DNA from: Pelosinus sp. IPA-1
GTDB taxonomy: Bacteria > Bacillota > Negativicutes > DSM-13327
Length of the DNA: 64,000 nucleotides
Direction: 5' to 3'
NCBI RefSeq assembly: GCF_030269905.1
Contig: NZ_BSVC01000003.1
Coordinates: forward strand, 62,001 to 126,000
The notes beneath the pieces were generated by a model. It did no database searches, was not told the DNA's origin, and saw only the letters and a program-made list of their open reading frames with translations. Shown piece by piece: positions 42,479-50,715 of the stretch; positions within the stretch are counted from its first letter, which is position 1; every line of letters starts with the position of its first letter. A program made the translations under genes and the position numbers.

Positions 42479-43237
42479 ATGCTGATTGCTCTTGTAATGT
42501 TTTTTTTAGGATTGCTACTTGGTTTTGTTGGTGCTGGGGGAGCGGGTGTTGTTATTGCGGTTTTAACCGTAGTATTTGGTATTCCAATACACACTGCCTT
42601 GGGAACATCGCTTAGCGCGATGATATTTACCACTCTGTCTGGCGCATACAGTCATTTTCGCGAAGGCAATGTGGAGATGAAAAATGGAATAGCTGTTGGT
42701 GTTTTTGGGGCGATAGGTGCTTTTATTGGATCGCAAATTGCATCTGGCCTGCCTGCTAAAGATCTCAAATGGTTGACAGCTTGCATGTTATTTTTATCAG
42801 CTATTTTACTTTGGCTTAAAATCTTTTTTGCTTCTAAGGAGATTTTCTCACGAATTGAAAGTAAATCTGCCCTAGTCAGATGGAAGTTCTGGGTAACTGC
42901 CTGTGGCTTGGGAATTTTTACTGGAATTTTATCAGGAACCTTTGGAATTGGTGCCACTCCATTTATTCAAATCGGTTTATTAGTATTCTTTAATATGTCG
43001 ATCCATCAGTCCGCGGGTACAACCATGCTAATCATTATACCGATTGCTTTATTAGGCGGTTTAGGTTATTTGACAGCTGGTTATTTGGACGTATCATTGC
43101 TTCTCAAGGTAACGATAGGGCTGATGATTGGGGCCTACGTTGGGGCAAAATTCACTAAACGCCTAAAGCCTTCTATTCTAAAGGTTTCTATGGTGTCTAT
43201 ACCGATCTTTGGTGGAGTTTTATTACTATTTGGCTAG
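42479..43237 (+). CDS. TSUP (TauE/SafE) family membrane permease
   Basis: The 252-residue protein has about eight membrane helices and the family marks LGLLLGFVGAGGAG in the first half and GILSGTFGIGATP in the second. TSUP proteins export sulfite, sulfoacetate or related organosulfur anions; substrate is not readable here. I chose the ATG at 42479 because GAAGGGAAG lies about nine bases upstream and the helix follows directly; an ATG at 42458 is an alternative that adds seven residues. No sulfur-metabolism neighbours are visible. Confidence 0.85.
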   Translation: MLIALVMFFLGLLLGFVGAGGAGVVIAVLTVVFGIPIHTALGTSLSAMIFTTLSGAYSHFREGNVEMKNGIAVGVFGAIGAFIGSQIASGLPAKDLKWLTACMLFLSAILLWLKIFFASKEIFSRIESKSALVRWKFWVTACGLGIFTGILSGTFGIGATPFIQIGLLVFFNMSIHQSAGTTMLIIIPIALLGGLGYLTAGYLDVSLLLKVTIGLMIGAYVGAKFTKRLKPSILKVSMVSIPIFGGVLLLFG

Positions 43238-43262
43238 GGGAAAGGGCTCTTCTGTGAATGCG

Positions 43263-43306
43263 AAAAGCGTACCAAGTTTTAAATGAGAAACTTGGTACGC
43301 TTTTTT
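43263..43306 (+). terminator. Intrinsic terminator after the TSUP gene
   Basis: A perfect 17-bp stem (43263-43279 with 43288-43304), 8-base loop and T run. Confidence 0.92.
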
Positions 43307-43423
43307 CATTTATACCTTAAAGGGAAAAGTCGATGGTTGTCGAATTTTATGCTAATTAATAGATCGAATTTTAAGATTTCAATTTTCTACAGCAAAGAGA
43401 TATATGACGAGGTGCAACTTTTA

Positions 43424-45637
43424 GTGAATAAGTGGATTAAATGGTTTAAGCGTAGGAGTTCTTTGAACTTAGCAAATAGACTGATATTATATTATATTTT
43501 AGTCATTTTTTTTATTGTCGGTGCCACTATGGGGCCGACTTTATATCTATTTTCGGATATAATGCAAAAGATGAATGAGGATCGAGCGTTGCAAGGGCTA
43601 GAAGGCCTTGCTAGTATTATTGAAATGGTTAAACAGGATGCTCTGGATCATGGCTCTATGTTGGCAGTTAATCCGACATTGGTTAGTGCCATTGAGTCGA
43701 AGGATACGGTGCAAATTCTAGGCCTTCTTCAGCCGGCAGTGAAGAAGGCTAAACTGGATTTTGCTACGGTAACAGATGGCAAGGGAATCGTCATTGCTCG
43801 GACACATGCTCCTGCTAATAACGGTGATGATTTGACAAATCAGTCAAATATCCGGAGGGCGCTTTTAGGAGAAGAAGTTACAGGGATAGAGTCAAATAGT
43901 GAAATGAAATTTGCTATCATGATAGGCATTCCTGTGAAAAATAAGCAAGGTGAAATAGTTGGAGTCATATCAGCGGGACATAATCTGGAGAATAATAAGG
44001 CAGTTGATCAGGTTAAGATGATGTTTAATACAGACGCAACTATTTTTTTAGGGAATGTTCGCTTATCAACGACGATTATTAAAGATGGCCAGCGTATAGC
44101 AGGTACTACACTGGATGAAATAATTGATCAAAGGGTATTGAGGCAAGGGGGCAAATATATTGGTCAAGCAGAAATTGTAGGAGAAAAGTACGTTACTGCC
44201 TATATGCCGTTAATCGGTATAGATGAAAAGCCTATAGGTGCAATCTTCGCTGGTCAGAAGGTTGCAGATTCTCTAGCGGCCAGAAATAAGTTAATTTGTA
44301 CCGTGACAGGTGTAGTTTTAGTAGCCATTATATTGGTTATTTTTCTTGCAGTATTTATGGCTAAAGGTATTGTTACGCCAATTAGAAAAATTGCAAGGAG
44401 TGCGGGGCTAGTAGCTATAGGGGACTTGACGCAGCATGTCGAGATAACATCTAGGGATGAAGTTGGTAGGATGGGGCATGCTTTTAACCATATGGTTAGG
44501 CAATTGAACAAGTTGGTTGCTGCGTTAAATTGTGAGCTACAAGAACGCAAACAGATTGAGGTAATGATTCGTCAGAGTGAAAAACGATATCGGTTGTTGG
44601 CTGAAAATGTTACTGACGTAATTTGGACAATGGATTTATCGGGAAGGCTTACGTATATAAGTCCTTCAGTTCAACGGCTCAGGGGATATACCGTGGAAGA
44701 GGCTCTCGAGTTAACCACTGAGCAATGGTTAACGCCTTCCTCAGCTGCTATAGCCATGCGAGATCTTCAATGTCTACATGATATGATAGAATCTGGTCAG
44801 AAGATAGAAAGTCGACGTTTAGAATTAGAATTACGATGTAAAGATGGCACGGTGGTATGGGCTGAGTCAACCTGTAGTGTAATATACAACGCGGATGGAG
44901 AGATTTACGGCATTCAGGGAGTTGACCGTAATATTACAGAGGAACGACAGTTGGAACGAAAAATTCGCAAGGATGTTCAACTTGCAGGTAAATTACAAAA
45001 AGCCCTTCTGCCGGGGGATGCGAACAATGAATTATTTATTGTTCGTACAGCTTATGCGCCCTTGCGAGAAGTAAGTGGTGATTTTTATAATTACCTCTTT
45101 CATTCCGATGGTATATTACGGGGATATGTCTCAGATATTTCTGGTCATGGTATAGCTACGGCACTCAACTCCGCAGCGGTTCGGTTTACTCTAGATGAGG
45201 CCCTTGGTAAGAAACTCACTTTGGAGTTAATGCAGAACGTTAATGCTAAATTTGTAGAATATCTCTCGGATGAAACATTTGTTGCTCTGATTATGTTTGA
45301 GTTTGACTTCTATGCAAAGACAGTAACGTTGGTTACAGGTGGGATTAACCACTTTTTAGCTTCTACGCAGCAATTTAACGGTTTAGTCACAATGCCTGGG
45401 GGGCTTATTGGATTGTTTGACGTGGCGGATTTGAATATTGTAAAAATGCCAATACAGCCTGGTGATGCTTTTTATTTTGCTACAGATGGGCTGATAGATT
45501 TGATTAAAGGTAATATGCCAGATCAAGTTCACGACTTCGAAATGAGTATCGACTTCTTGAAAGAGCAAATTCAAGAAAAACCTAAATTGGACGATTGTTC
45601 AATACTTTGTGTAAAGATTCAAGACTTAATAAATTAG
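43424..45637 (+). CDS. Cache-HAMP-PAS-PP2C (SpoIIE/RsbU-type) sensor phosphatase
   Basis: A membrane sensor with a first helix (about residues 18-40), an extracytoplasmic Cache-type domain (about 45-290), a second helix, a HAMP domain, a PAS domain (LLAENVTDVIWTM onward) and a C-terminal PP2C-type phosphatase (SGDFYNYL, YVSDISGHGI, PGDAFYFATDGL). Such proteins dephosphorylate anti-sigma antagonists or similar targets when a ligand binds outside. I chose GTG at 43424 because GAGGTG lies upstream and longer starts (43283, 43349) fall in the terminator or lack a ribosome-binding site. No anti-sigma pair is adjacent. Confidence 0.87.
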   Translation: MNKWIKWFKRRSSLNLANRLILYYILVIFFIVGATMGPTLYLFSDIMQKMNEDRALQGLEGLASIIEMVKQDALDHGSMLAVNPTLVSAIESKDTVQILGLLQPAVKKAKLDFATVTDGKGIVIARTHAPANNGDDLTNQSNIRRALLGEEVTGIESNSEMKFAIMIGIPVKNKQGEIVGVISAGHNLENNKAVDQVKMMFNTDATIFLGNVRLSTTIIKDGQRIAGTTLDEIIDQRVLRQGGKYIGQAEIVGEKYVTAYMPLIGIDEKPIGAIFAGQKVADSLAARNKLICTVTGVVLVAIILVIFLAVFMAKGIVTPIRKIARSAGLVAIGDLTQHVEITSRDEVGRMGHAFNHMVRQLNKLVAALNCELQERKQIEVMIRQSEKRYRLLAENVTDVIWTMDLSGRLTYISPSVQRLRGYTVEEALELTTEQWLTPSSAAIAMRDLQCLHDMIESGQKIESRRLELELRCKDGTVVWAESTCSVIYNADGEIYGIQGVDRNITEERQLERKIRKDVQLAGKLQKALLPGDANNELFIVRTAYAPLREVSGDFYNYLFHSDGILRGYVSDISGHGIATALNSAAVRFTLDEALGKKLTLELMQNVNAKFVEYLSDETFVALIMFEFDFYAKTVTLVTGGINHFLASTQQFNGLVTMPGGLIGLFDVADLNIVKMPIQPGDAFYFATDGLIDLIKGNMPDQVHDFEMSIDFLKEQIQEKPKLDDCSILCVKIQDLIN

Positions 45638-45789
45638 TAGTTTCAAAGTTGAGACTGAAAATGTGTTATTCATTGAGCGAATAACAGTTAAAATCTGATT
45701 CAGGTATAGAGCCATCTTGAATAAAAAAAGGAAGAGTAAGTATACTAAAAAATGATGCAAGCAGAAAGAAAGGAGAGAAGAGAATAAGT

Positions 45790-46239
45790 ATGTTTGACTT
45801 AACACCTTATAAGCAAAACCATGGACATCAAAGAAATGCATTGAGTAAATTTGCACGTAATTTTTTGGGAGATGATTTTGAAGCACTCTTTGATCATGTT
45901 GATAACTTCCCCAGTTCTTTTCGAGTCGATTTGAAGGAGACTGACAATGAATATGTAATAGAAGCGGATCTACCTGGCATAAATAAAGAGGATATTAGTC
46001 TGCGTTATGAAAATCATTATTTAACAATTAGCGCCAAAAGAAATGAGACACAAGAAGTAACAAATGAAAAAAAATATGTTCGCCGGGAGAGACGATTTGG
46101 TCATTTCCAACGGAATTTTTATATAGATAATATTCAAGATGATAAAATTAGCGCCAAATTTGATCACGGTGTTCTTACCGTTATCTTACTAAAAGCAGAT
46201 AAATCACAATTGCCGCAGGGCAATATACCGATCCAATAG
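45790..46239 (+). CDS. Hsp20 / alpha-crystallin small heat-shock protein
   Basis: The 149-residue protein has a variable N-terminus (Phe- and Asp-rich), an alpha-crystallin domain (about 40-135, with EADLPGINKEDISLRYENHYLTISA and KFDHGVLTV) and a short C-terminal tail ending in the I-x-I motif (IPIQ). Small heat-shock proteins hold unfolding proteins in the cytoplasm for refolding. AAAGGAGAG precedes the ATG. It appears monocistronic; I see no CIRCE or CtsR box upstream. Confidence 0.95.
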   Translation: MFDLTPYKQNHGHQRNALSKFARNFLGDDFEALFDHVDNFPSSFRVDLKETDNEYVIEADLPGINKEDISLRYENHYLTISAKRNETQEVTNEKKYVRRERRFGHFQRNFYIDNIQDDKISAKFDHGVLTVILLKADKSQLPQGNIPIQ

Positions 46240-46275
46240 AGTTGCGGAAAAATTATACAACAATTAAAATCTACT

Positions 46276-46325
46276 AAGCCCCCTTTTGGACCTTTTAGTA
46301 AAAGTCTAACAAGGGGGTGTTTAAT
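46276..46325 (+). terminator. Intrinsic terminator after hsp20
   Basis: Outer stem GCCCCCTT/AAGGGGGT with an inner GACCTTTTA/TAAAAGTC-like stem, then TTTAATTTT. Confidence 0.75.
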
Positions 46326-46339
46326 TTTAAAAAAGATAA

Positions 46340-46372
46340 TTGACAAGTTTCCATGTATGCAGTATGCTACGT
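46340..46372 (+). promoter_or_regulatory. Promoter and putative operator of the FCD-GntR regulator
   Basis: TTGACA (46340-46345) and TATGCT (46363-46368) are 17 bases apart, a good sigma-A promoter. The -10 box lies inside a 22-bp imperfect palindrome starting TGTATGCAGTATGC. Its core GCAGTATGCTACGT (46359-46372) recurs exactly at 47187-47200 in the next intergenic region, suggesting one regulator binds both. Confidence 0.65.
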
Positions 46373-46403
46373 ACAAGAGATAGTTTTCAGAAAATTGTAG
46401 AGA

Positions 46404-47111
46404 ATGTTGAATTTTACAATAGCAAAGTATACAGATATGGTGGTGTTTTATATTTTACAGAGAATATCATTAAAAGATCAAGTTTATGACTATTTAAAAA
46501 AGGCAATTATGAATGGTGAATTAGTTAGTGGAGAGATATACTCAGAGCAATTTTTTGCTACTAACCTTAATATCTCTAGAACGCCTGTCAGGGAAGCTAT
46601 TTTGCAGCTGAAACAGGAGAACCTATTAGAGATATATCCTAGCAGAGGCGTTATGATAAAACCCATGTCTTTTGAAGAACTAAAGAAGATACTTCAAGTA
46701 AGAATTGCTATTGAGGGATACAGTGCCATGTATTTGGCCAGGAACATCCATAAAGAAGATGCGCAGGAATTGCTTTCTAACCTTGAGGAATACTTGAACA
46801 TGGAGAAAGATGTAAAGAATAGAAAAGAAAAAGCCTTTGAATTTATGCGAGCTGATGTAGATTTTCATTTTGGCATTATTAATTATACAAATAATGAGTA
46901 TTTTGTTACTACAATTCAAACATTAAGATCACGTATTGAGCGCGTAATATTCAAATCTCTGCAAAAGGATTTTAGAATGGGTGATGCGGTTAATGAGCAT
47001 CAAGAGTTGTTTGAATGTATTAAAAGAGGCGATGAACATGGGGCATTTGCTTCATTTCAGCAACATATGCAGAATACGGAAGAATTGCTTAGCACCATTA
47101 ACTTTGATTGA
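46404..47111 (+). CDS. GntR family regulator, FCD (FadR) subfamily
   Basis: The 235-residue protein has an N-terminal winged helix (DQVYDYLKKAIMNG, NISRTPVREAILQL) and a C-terminal FCD ligand domain (about 95-230) with His residues of the usual metal site (ADVDFHFGII, VNEHQELFECI). FCD regulators respond to small organic acids and sit beside their catabolic genes. Here the dehydrogenase-kinase-aldolase-permease set follows in the same direction. The first 10-12 residues are uncertain; an internal ATG at 46437 is possible, but neither start has a strong ribosome-binding site. Confidence 0.9.
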   Translation: MLNFTIAKYTDMVVFYILQRISLKDQVYDYLKKAIMNGELVSGEIYSEQFFATNLNISRTPVREAILQLKQENLLEIYPSRGVMIKPMSFEELKKILQVRIAIEGYSAMYLARNIHKEDAQELLSNLEEYLNMEKDVKNRKEKAFEFMRADVDFHFGIINYTNNEYFVTTIQTLRSRIERVIFKSLQKDFRMGDAVNEHQELFECIKRGDEHGAFASFQQHMQNTEELLSTINFD

Positions 47112-47120
47112 AATAAAAGA

Positions 47121-47165
47121 AGGGCGCAAATAGGACATTATTCAATAAGTGTTCGTTTGCGTTAT
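47121..47165 (+). terminator. Hairpin after the regulator gene
   Basis: CGCAAATAGGACA pairs imperfectly with TGTTCGTTTGCG around a short loop. The T run is poor (TTATATTTATA), so termination is only likely. Confidence 0.45.
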
Positions 47166-47186
47166 ATTTATAGTAGTGCACTACAC

Positions 47187-47200
47187 GCAGTATGCTACGT
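47187..47200. promoter_or_regulatory. Second copy of the GCAGTATGCTACGT motif
   Basis: This exact 14-mer repeats the core of the regulator's own promoter region (46359-46372). It lies about 190 bases upstream of the dehydrogenase start, within a longer imperfect inverted repeat (TAGTGCAC...TGCACTA, about 47173-47245). It is a candidate operator for the FCD regulator. Confidence 0.6.
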
Positions 47201-47392
47201 GCTACATGAAGCGTGTTGCGTATGGCTATTGAGGATTGCACTATAAATGGGCATAGGCATGTAACAATTACGAGGGATTGAAGCATATAAAGACGCTAGT
47301 GCGCAGAGTAGTCTACATAAAGAAATGAAAGTAGATGAAATAAGCTGATTTGGAGCCTTTTGTATGTTTTTAATAAAATAAGGGGGAAAATT

Positions 47393-48289
47393 ATGATGGC
47401 AAAAGTTGGTTTTATTGGATTAGGTATTATGGGGAAACCGATGGTATTAAACTTATTAAAAGCTGGTATTGATACTACTGTTTATGATGTTAATCCAAAA
47501 GCAGTTGAAGCATTAGTAGAAGCTGGAGCGAAAGCAGCTACTTCTCCTAAAGAACTGGCAACTGGTAGTGATGTTGTTATTACAATCGTACCAAATGCAG
47601 CAATCGTAAAGTCGCTTTTAGAAGGGGAAGATGGTATCTTAGCTGGCGCAAAACCTGGAACAGTTATTGTTGATATGAGTTCGGTATCTCCTGTAGATTC
47701 TCAGAAATTTGCTGAAGTTGCAGCAAAATATGATTGCCCATTCCTTGATTCACCGGTAAGCGGTGGGGAACCTGGTGCAATCAATGCAACACTCGCATAT
47801 ATGATTGGCGGTGATGAAGCTGTTGTTGAAAAAATTAAAGATGTTTTCTTGGCAATGGGTAAATCAATTACTGTTATAGGTCCTAACGGCAGCGGTTCTG
47901 TAGCAAAATTGGCAAACCAAATTATTGTTAACTTAAATATTGCTGCCGTGTCTGAAGCGCTTGTGCTAGCTCAAAAAGCTGGTGCCGATCCAGAAAAAGT
48001 TTACCAAGCAATCCGCGGTGGTCTTGCAGGCAGCGTTGTTCTTGATGCAAAAGCTCCTATGATGTACAATCGGAACTTTAAACCAGGTGGAACCCTTGCC
48101 ATTAACTTAAAAGATATAACAAATGTTATGGATACGGCTCAAAGCCTTGATGTTCCATTAATTCTTACTAGCCAATTAAAACAAATCATGCACAGCTTAA
48201 AAGCTGACGGTCACATTATGGATGACCATGGCGGAATTGTTCAATTTTATGAAAAATTAGCAGGTGTTGAAGTAAAAAAAGGCAGCTAA
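47393..48289 (+). CDS. Beta-hydroxyacid dehydrogenase (GarR/LtnD/YgbJ-like)
   Basis: The 298-residue NAD(P)-dependent enzyme has the dinucleotide-binding GFIGLGIMGKPM at the start, substrate-loop DSPVSGGEPGA near residue 122, the catalytic-lysine helix GSVAKLANQIIV near 168, and a helical C-terminal domain. Relatives reduce tartronate semialdehyde (GarR) or oxidise L-threonate (LtnD/YgbJ). The following DUF1537 kinase favours an acid-sugar oxidation role in a path to a triose phosphate. TAAGGGGG precedes the ATG; a second ATG one codon later is equivalent. It is the first structural gene of the cluster. Confidence 0.92.
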   Translation: MMAKVGFIGLGIMGKPMVLNLLKAGIDTTVYDVNPKAVEALVEAGAKAATSPKELATGSDVVITIVPNAAIVKSLLEGEDGILAGAKPGTVIVDMSSVSPVDSQKFAEVAAKYDCPFLDSPVSGGEPGAINATLAYMIGGDEAVVEKIKDVFLAMGKSITVIGPNGSGSVAKLANQIIVNLNIAAVSEALVLAQKAGADPEKVYQAIRGGLAGSVVLDAKAPMMYNRNFKPGGTLAINLKDITNVMDTAQSLDVPLILTSQLKQIMHSLKADGHIMDDHGGIVQFYEKLAGVEVKKGS

Positions 48290-48371
48290 TTTCGGTTAAA
48301 AGTTAATTAAGTCGGAATAGGTGGCAGCCCATCTATTCCAAGCTATTTAATAGGTAATAGGAGTGTGCGGA

Positions 48372-49805
48372 ATGGAAAAAGTATTAAAAAATGAAATCTT
48401 TGCTACAATTCCAGATGTTGATGAAGCTAAGGTTAATGGGGAAATAGCTAAAGCTTTACAAAATTTTGGCAAGAAAATTATTGTTCTTGATGATGATCCG
48501 ACAGGAATTCAAACTGTTCATGGTGTGTCAGTATATACTGACTGGTCAAAGGAAAACATTGAGGCCGGTTTCAAAGAAGAAAATTCGATATTTTTTATTT
48601 TAACTAACTCCCGGAGCTTTACTGAAGAAGAGACAGCCAAGGCACATCAGGAAATGGCAACCAACATATTAGAAGTATCTAAAAAAGTTGGCAAAGGATT
48701 CATGATTATTAGCAGAGGCGATTCTACACTCCGTGGCCATTATCCCCTTGAAACTAAAGTGCTTAAAGACACCCTTGAAAAAGACGGTACTACAAGAATT
48801 GATGGTGAAGTGCTTATGCCTATTTTTAAAGAAGGCGGACGCTTTACGATCGGAAATGTGCATTATGTACAGGAAGGCGACTATTTGACTCCAGCGGGAC
48901 AAACCGAGTTTGCCAAAGATAAAACCTTTGGTTATGCTAGTTCCAATCTGGGGGATTATATCGAAGAAAAAAACAAGGGCGTTTATAAAGCGAAAGATGT
49001 TACCTATATTTCTTTAGAAAGTATTAGAAGCTTTGATATTGATGGAATTGCTGCCCAATTAGAAAAAGCTTCTGATTTCGGTAAAGTAGTTGTCAACGCT
49101 GTTGACTATGTAGATGTAAAAGTATTCTCGATTGCTCTTATTAAAGCGATGGCTGCAGGGAAAAACTTCATGTTCCGCACAGCGGCTGCGTTTACTAAAG
49201 TAATTGGCGGGGTAAGCGATAAACCGCTTCTTCTTAAAAAGGATTTGGTTGCCGAGGGCAGCACTGCAGGCGGCCTCGTAATTATCGGCTCACATGTTAA
49301 AAAGACAACAGAACAGTTTGAAGAACTAAAAACATTAGATTTTGTGAATTTTATCGAATTTAATCATCTCTTGGTGTTAGAACCGACCGCAGTATTAGAA
49401 GCGGAAATCAGCCGTATTGTAAAAACAGCTGAAGGACACATCCAAAACGGAGAAACAGTAGCCGTTTACACTGGGCGTAAACGTTTTGAGCTTGGGGCCG
49501 ATAATAAGGAAGAAGAACTCAAAGTTGCTGTAAAAATATCGGATTCTGTAACAAGCATAGTAGAGCGTATTCAAACTAAGCCAAGCTTTCTCATTGCGAA
49601 AGGCGGTATTACATCAAGTGACGTAGGAACCAAAGGTTTGGCTGTGAAAAAAGCAACTGTTGCTGGGCAAGTTAAACCAGGTGTACCTGTATGGCTTACT
49701 GGCAGCGAAAGCAAATTTCCTGGACTTCCCTACATTATTTTCCCAGGAAATGTCGGTACAAAAACTACTTTAAAAGAAGTTGTTGAGATGCTTGGCAGCA
49801 AATAA
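48372..49805 (+). CDS. DUF1537 four-carbon acid-sugar kinase (YgbK/OtnK-like)
   Basis: The 477-residue protein has the N-terminal sugar-acid-binding domain (VLDDDPTGIQTVHG near residue 35, ISRGDSTLRGHYP near 115) and the C-terminal nucleotide-binding domain (AKGGITSSDVGTKGL near 415, PGVPVWLTGSESKFPGLPYIIFPGN in pieces near 440). DUF1537 enzymes are ATP-dependent kinases of acid sugars: 3-oxo-tetronate (OtnK), D-threonate (DtnK) or 3-oxo-isoapionate (OiaK). Which substrate applies cannot be read. The ATG at 48372 follows TAGGAG at eight bases. It lies between the dehydrogenase and a class II aldolase gene. Confidence 0.93.
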   Translation: MEKVLKNEIFATIPDVDEAKVNGEIAKALQNFGKKIIVLDDDPTGIQTVHGVSVYTDWSKENIEAGFKEENSIFFILTNSRSFTEEETAKAHQEMATNILEVSKKVGKGFMIISRGDSTLRGHYPLETKVLKDTLEKDGTTRIDGEVLMPIFKEGGRFTIGNVHYVQEGDYLTPAGQTEFAKDKTFGYASSNLGDYIEEKNKGVYKAKDVTYISLESIRSFDIDGIAAQLEKASDFGKVVVNAVDYVDVKVFSIALIKAMAAGKNFMFRTAAAFTKVIGGVSDKPLLLKKDLVAEGSTAGGLVIIGSHVKKTTEQFEELKTLDFVNFIEFNHLLVLEPTAVLEAEISRIVKTAEGHIQNGETVAVYTGRKRFELGADNKEEELKVAVKISDSVTSIVERIQTKPSFLIAKGGITSSDVGTKGLAVKKATVAGQVKPGVPVWLTGSESKFPGLPYIIFPGNVGTKTTLKEVVEMLGSK

Positions 49806-49826
49806 CAAATGTAAGGAGTAACAACT

Positions 49827-50669
49827 ATGCTGACAACATTAAGTACTTTGCTGAACGCGGCTAAGCAGGAAAAGAAGGCGGTTGGTGCGTTTAATATATA
49901 TAATTTGGAGACGATTCTGGCAGTAGTTGAGGCAGCCAACCGCCTAAAATCACCTGTAATTCTTTCCTTCGGGGAAGGCTATTTTACTCATGCGCCAGTG
50001 GAAACGATTGCTTCAATTGTTAAAGAAATTTGCACTCCCCTTGATATTCAAGTAGCTCTGCACCTTGATCATGCGAAAGAACTAAAATCAATTGCTCGCG
50101 CTATTCGGGCTGGCTTTACTTCAGTAATGTATGATGGTTCAGCTTTGCCCCTTTCTGAGAATATTCAAAAGACAAAATATATTGTAGAGTATGCCCATGC
50201 AGTGGGCGTAAGTGTAGAGGGCGAACTGGGTTATATGAATAATGAAGATGGTACCTGCGAGGAAGGACTGGATTTAGAAAAAGGATATACCAGGGTACGA
50301 GATGCCGCTCAATATGTAAATTGCACGGGAATTGATGCATTGGCAGTGGCTGTAGGCAATGCCCATGGTATTTATAAAGGGACACCAACATTAGATTTTA
50401 CAAGGCTTGATGAAATTGCGCAGGCCACTACAGTCCCCATTGTTTTACACGGCTGTTCTGGTATACCTGATGACTACATTAAAAAGGCAGTATCATTAGG
50501 TGTGGCTAAAATAAATGTGAATACAGAAATTTCAACAGGGGCAGTAATGGCAGCAAGAGAGTTTTTAGCTAAGAATACCGAAAAGGGATTACGTTTTGAA
50601 ACATTGCTAATGGATGCACGTCATACTATGAGCGCAACAGTTGAACGGTTTATAAAACTCTTAAGCTGA
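49827..50669 (+). CDS. Class II fructose-bisphosphate-type aldolase
   Basis: The 280-residue zinc-dependent TIM barrel has catalytic Asp81 and metal His82 in ALHLDHAK, a second metal His in VGNAHGIYKG near residue 177, and a third in LHGCSGIPDD near 205. Family members split ketose phosphates (fructose- or tagatose-bisphosphate) to dihydroxyacetone phosphate. In this cluster it would act on the product of the acid-sugar kinase, in the place that an aldolase/adducin-type decarboxylase (OtnC/YgbL) takes in the known tetronate path. It lies 21 bases after the kinase gene. It is distinct from the second class II aldolase at 62945. Confidence 0.92.
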   Translation: MLTTLSTLLNAAKQEKKAVGAFNIYNLETILAVVEAANRLKSPVILSFGEGYFTHAPVETIASIVKEICTPLDIQVALHLDHAKELKSIARAIRAGFTSVMYDGSALPLSENIQKTKYIVEYAHAVGVSVEGELGYMNNEDGTCEEGLDLEKGYTRVRDAAQYVNCTGIDALAVAVGNAHGIYKGTPTLDFTRLDEIAQATTVPIVLHGCSGIPDDYIKKAVSLGVAKINVNTEISTGAVMAAREFLAKNTEKGLRFETLLMDARHTMSATVERFIKLLS

Positions 50670-50715
50670 TGAGTTATGTAAATAATTTTTTAAAATATAG
50701 TTGGAGGGTTTAATC

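Noticed and set aside
43283-43423. Longer N-terminus for the Cache-HAMP-PAS-PP2C sensor
   Set aside because: The first codons fall inside the terminator of the previous gene, and no ribosome-binding site precedes the ATGs at 43283 or 43349; the GTG at 43424 is better placed.
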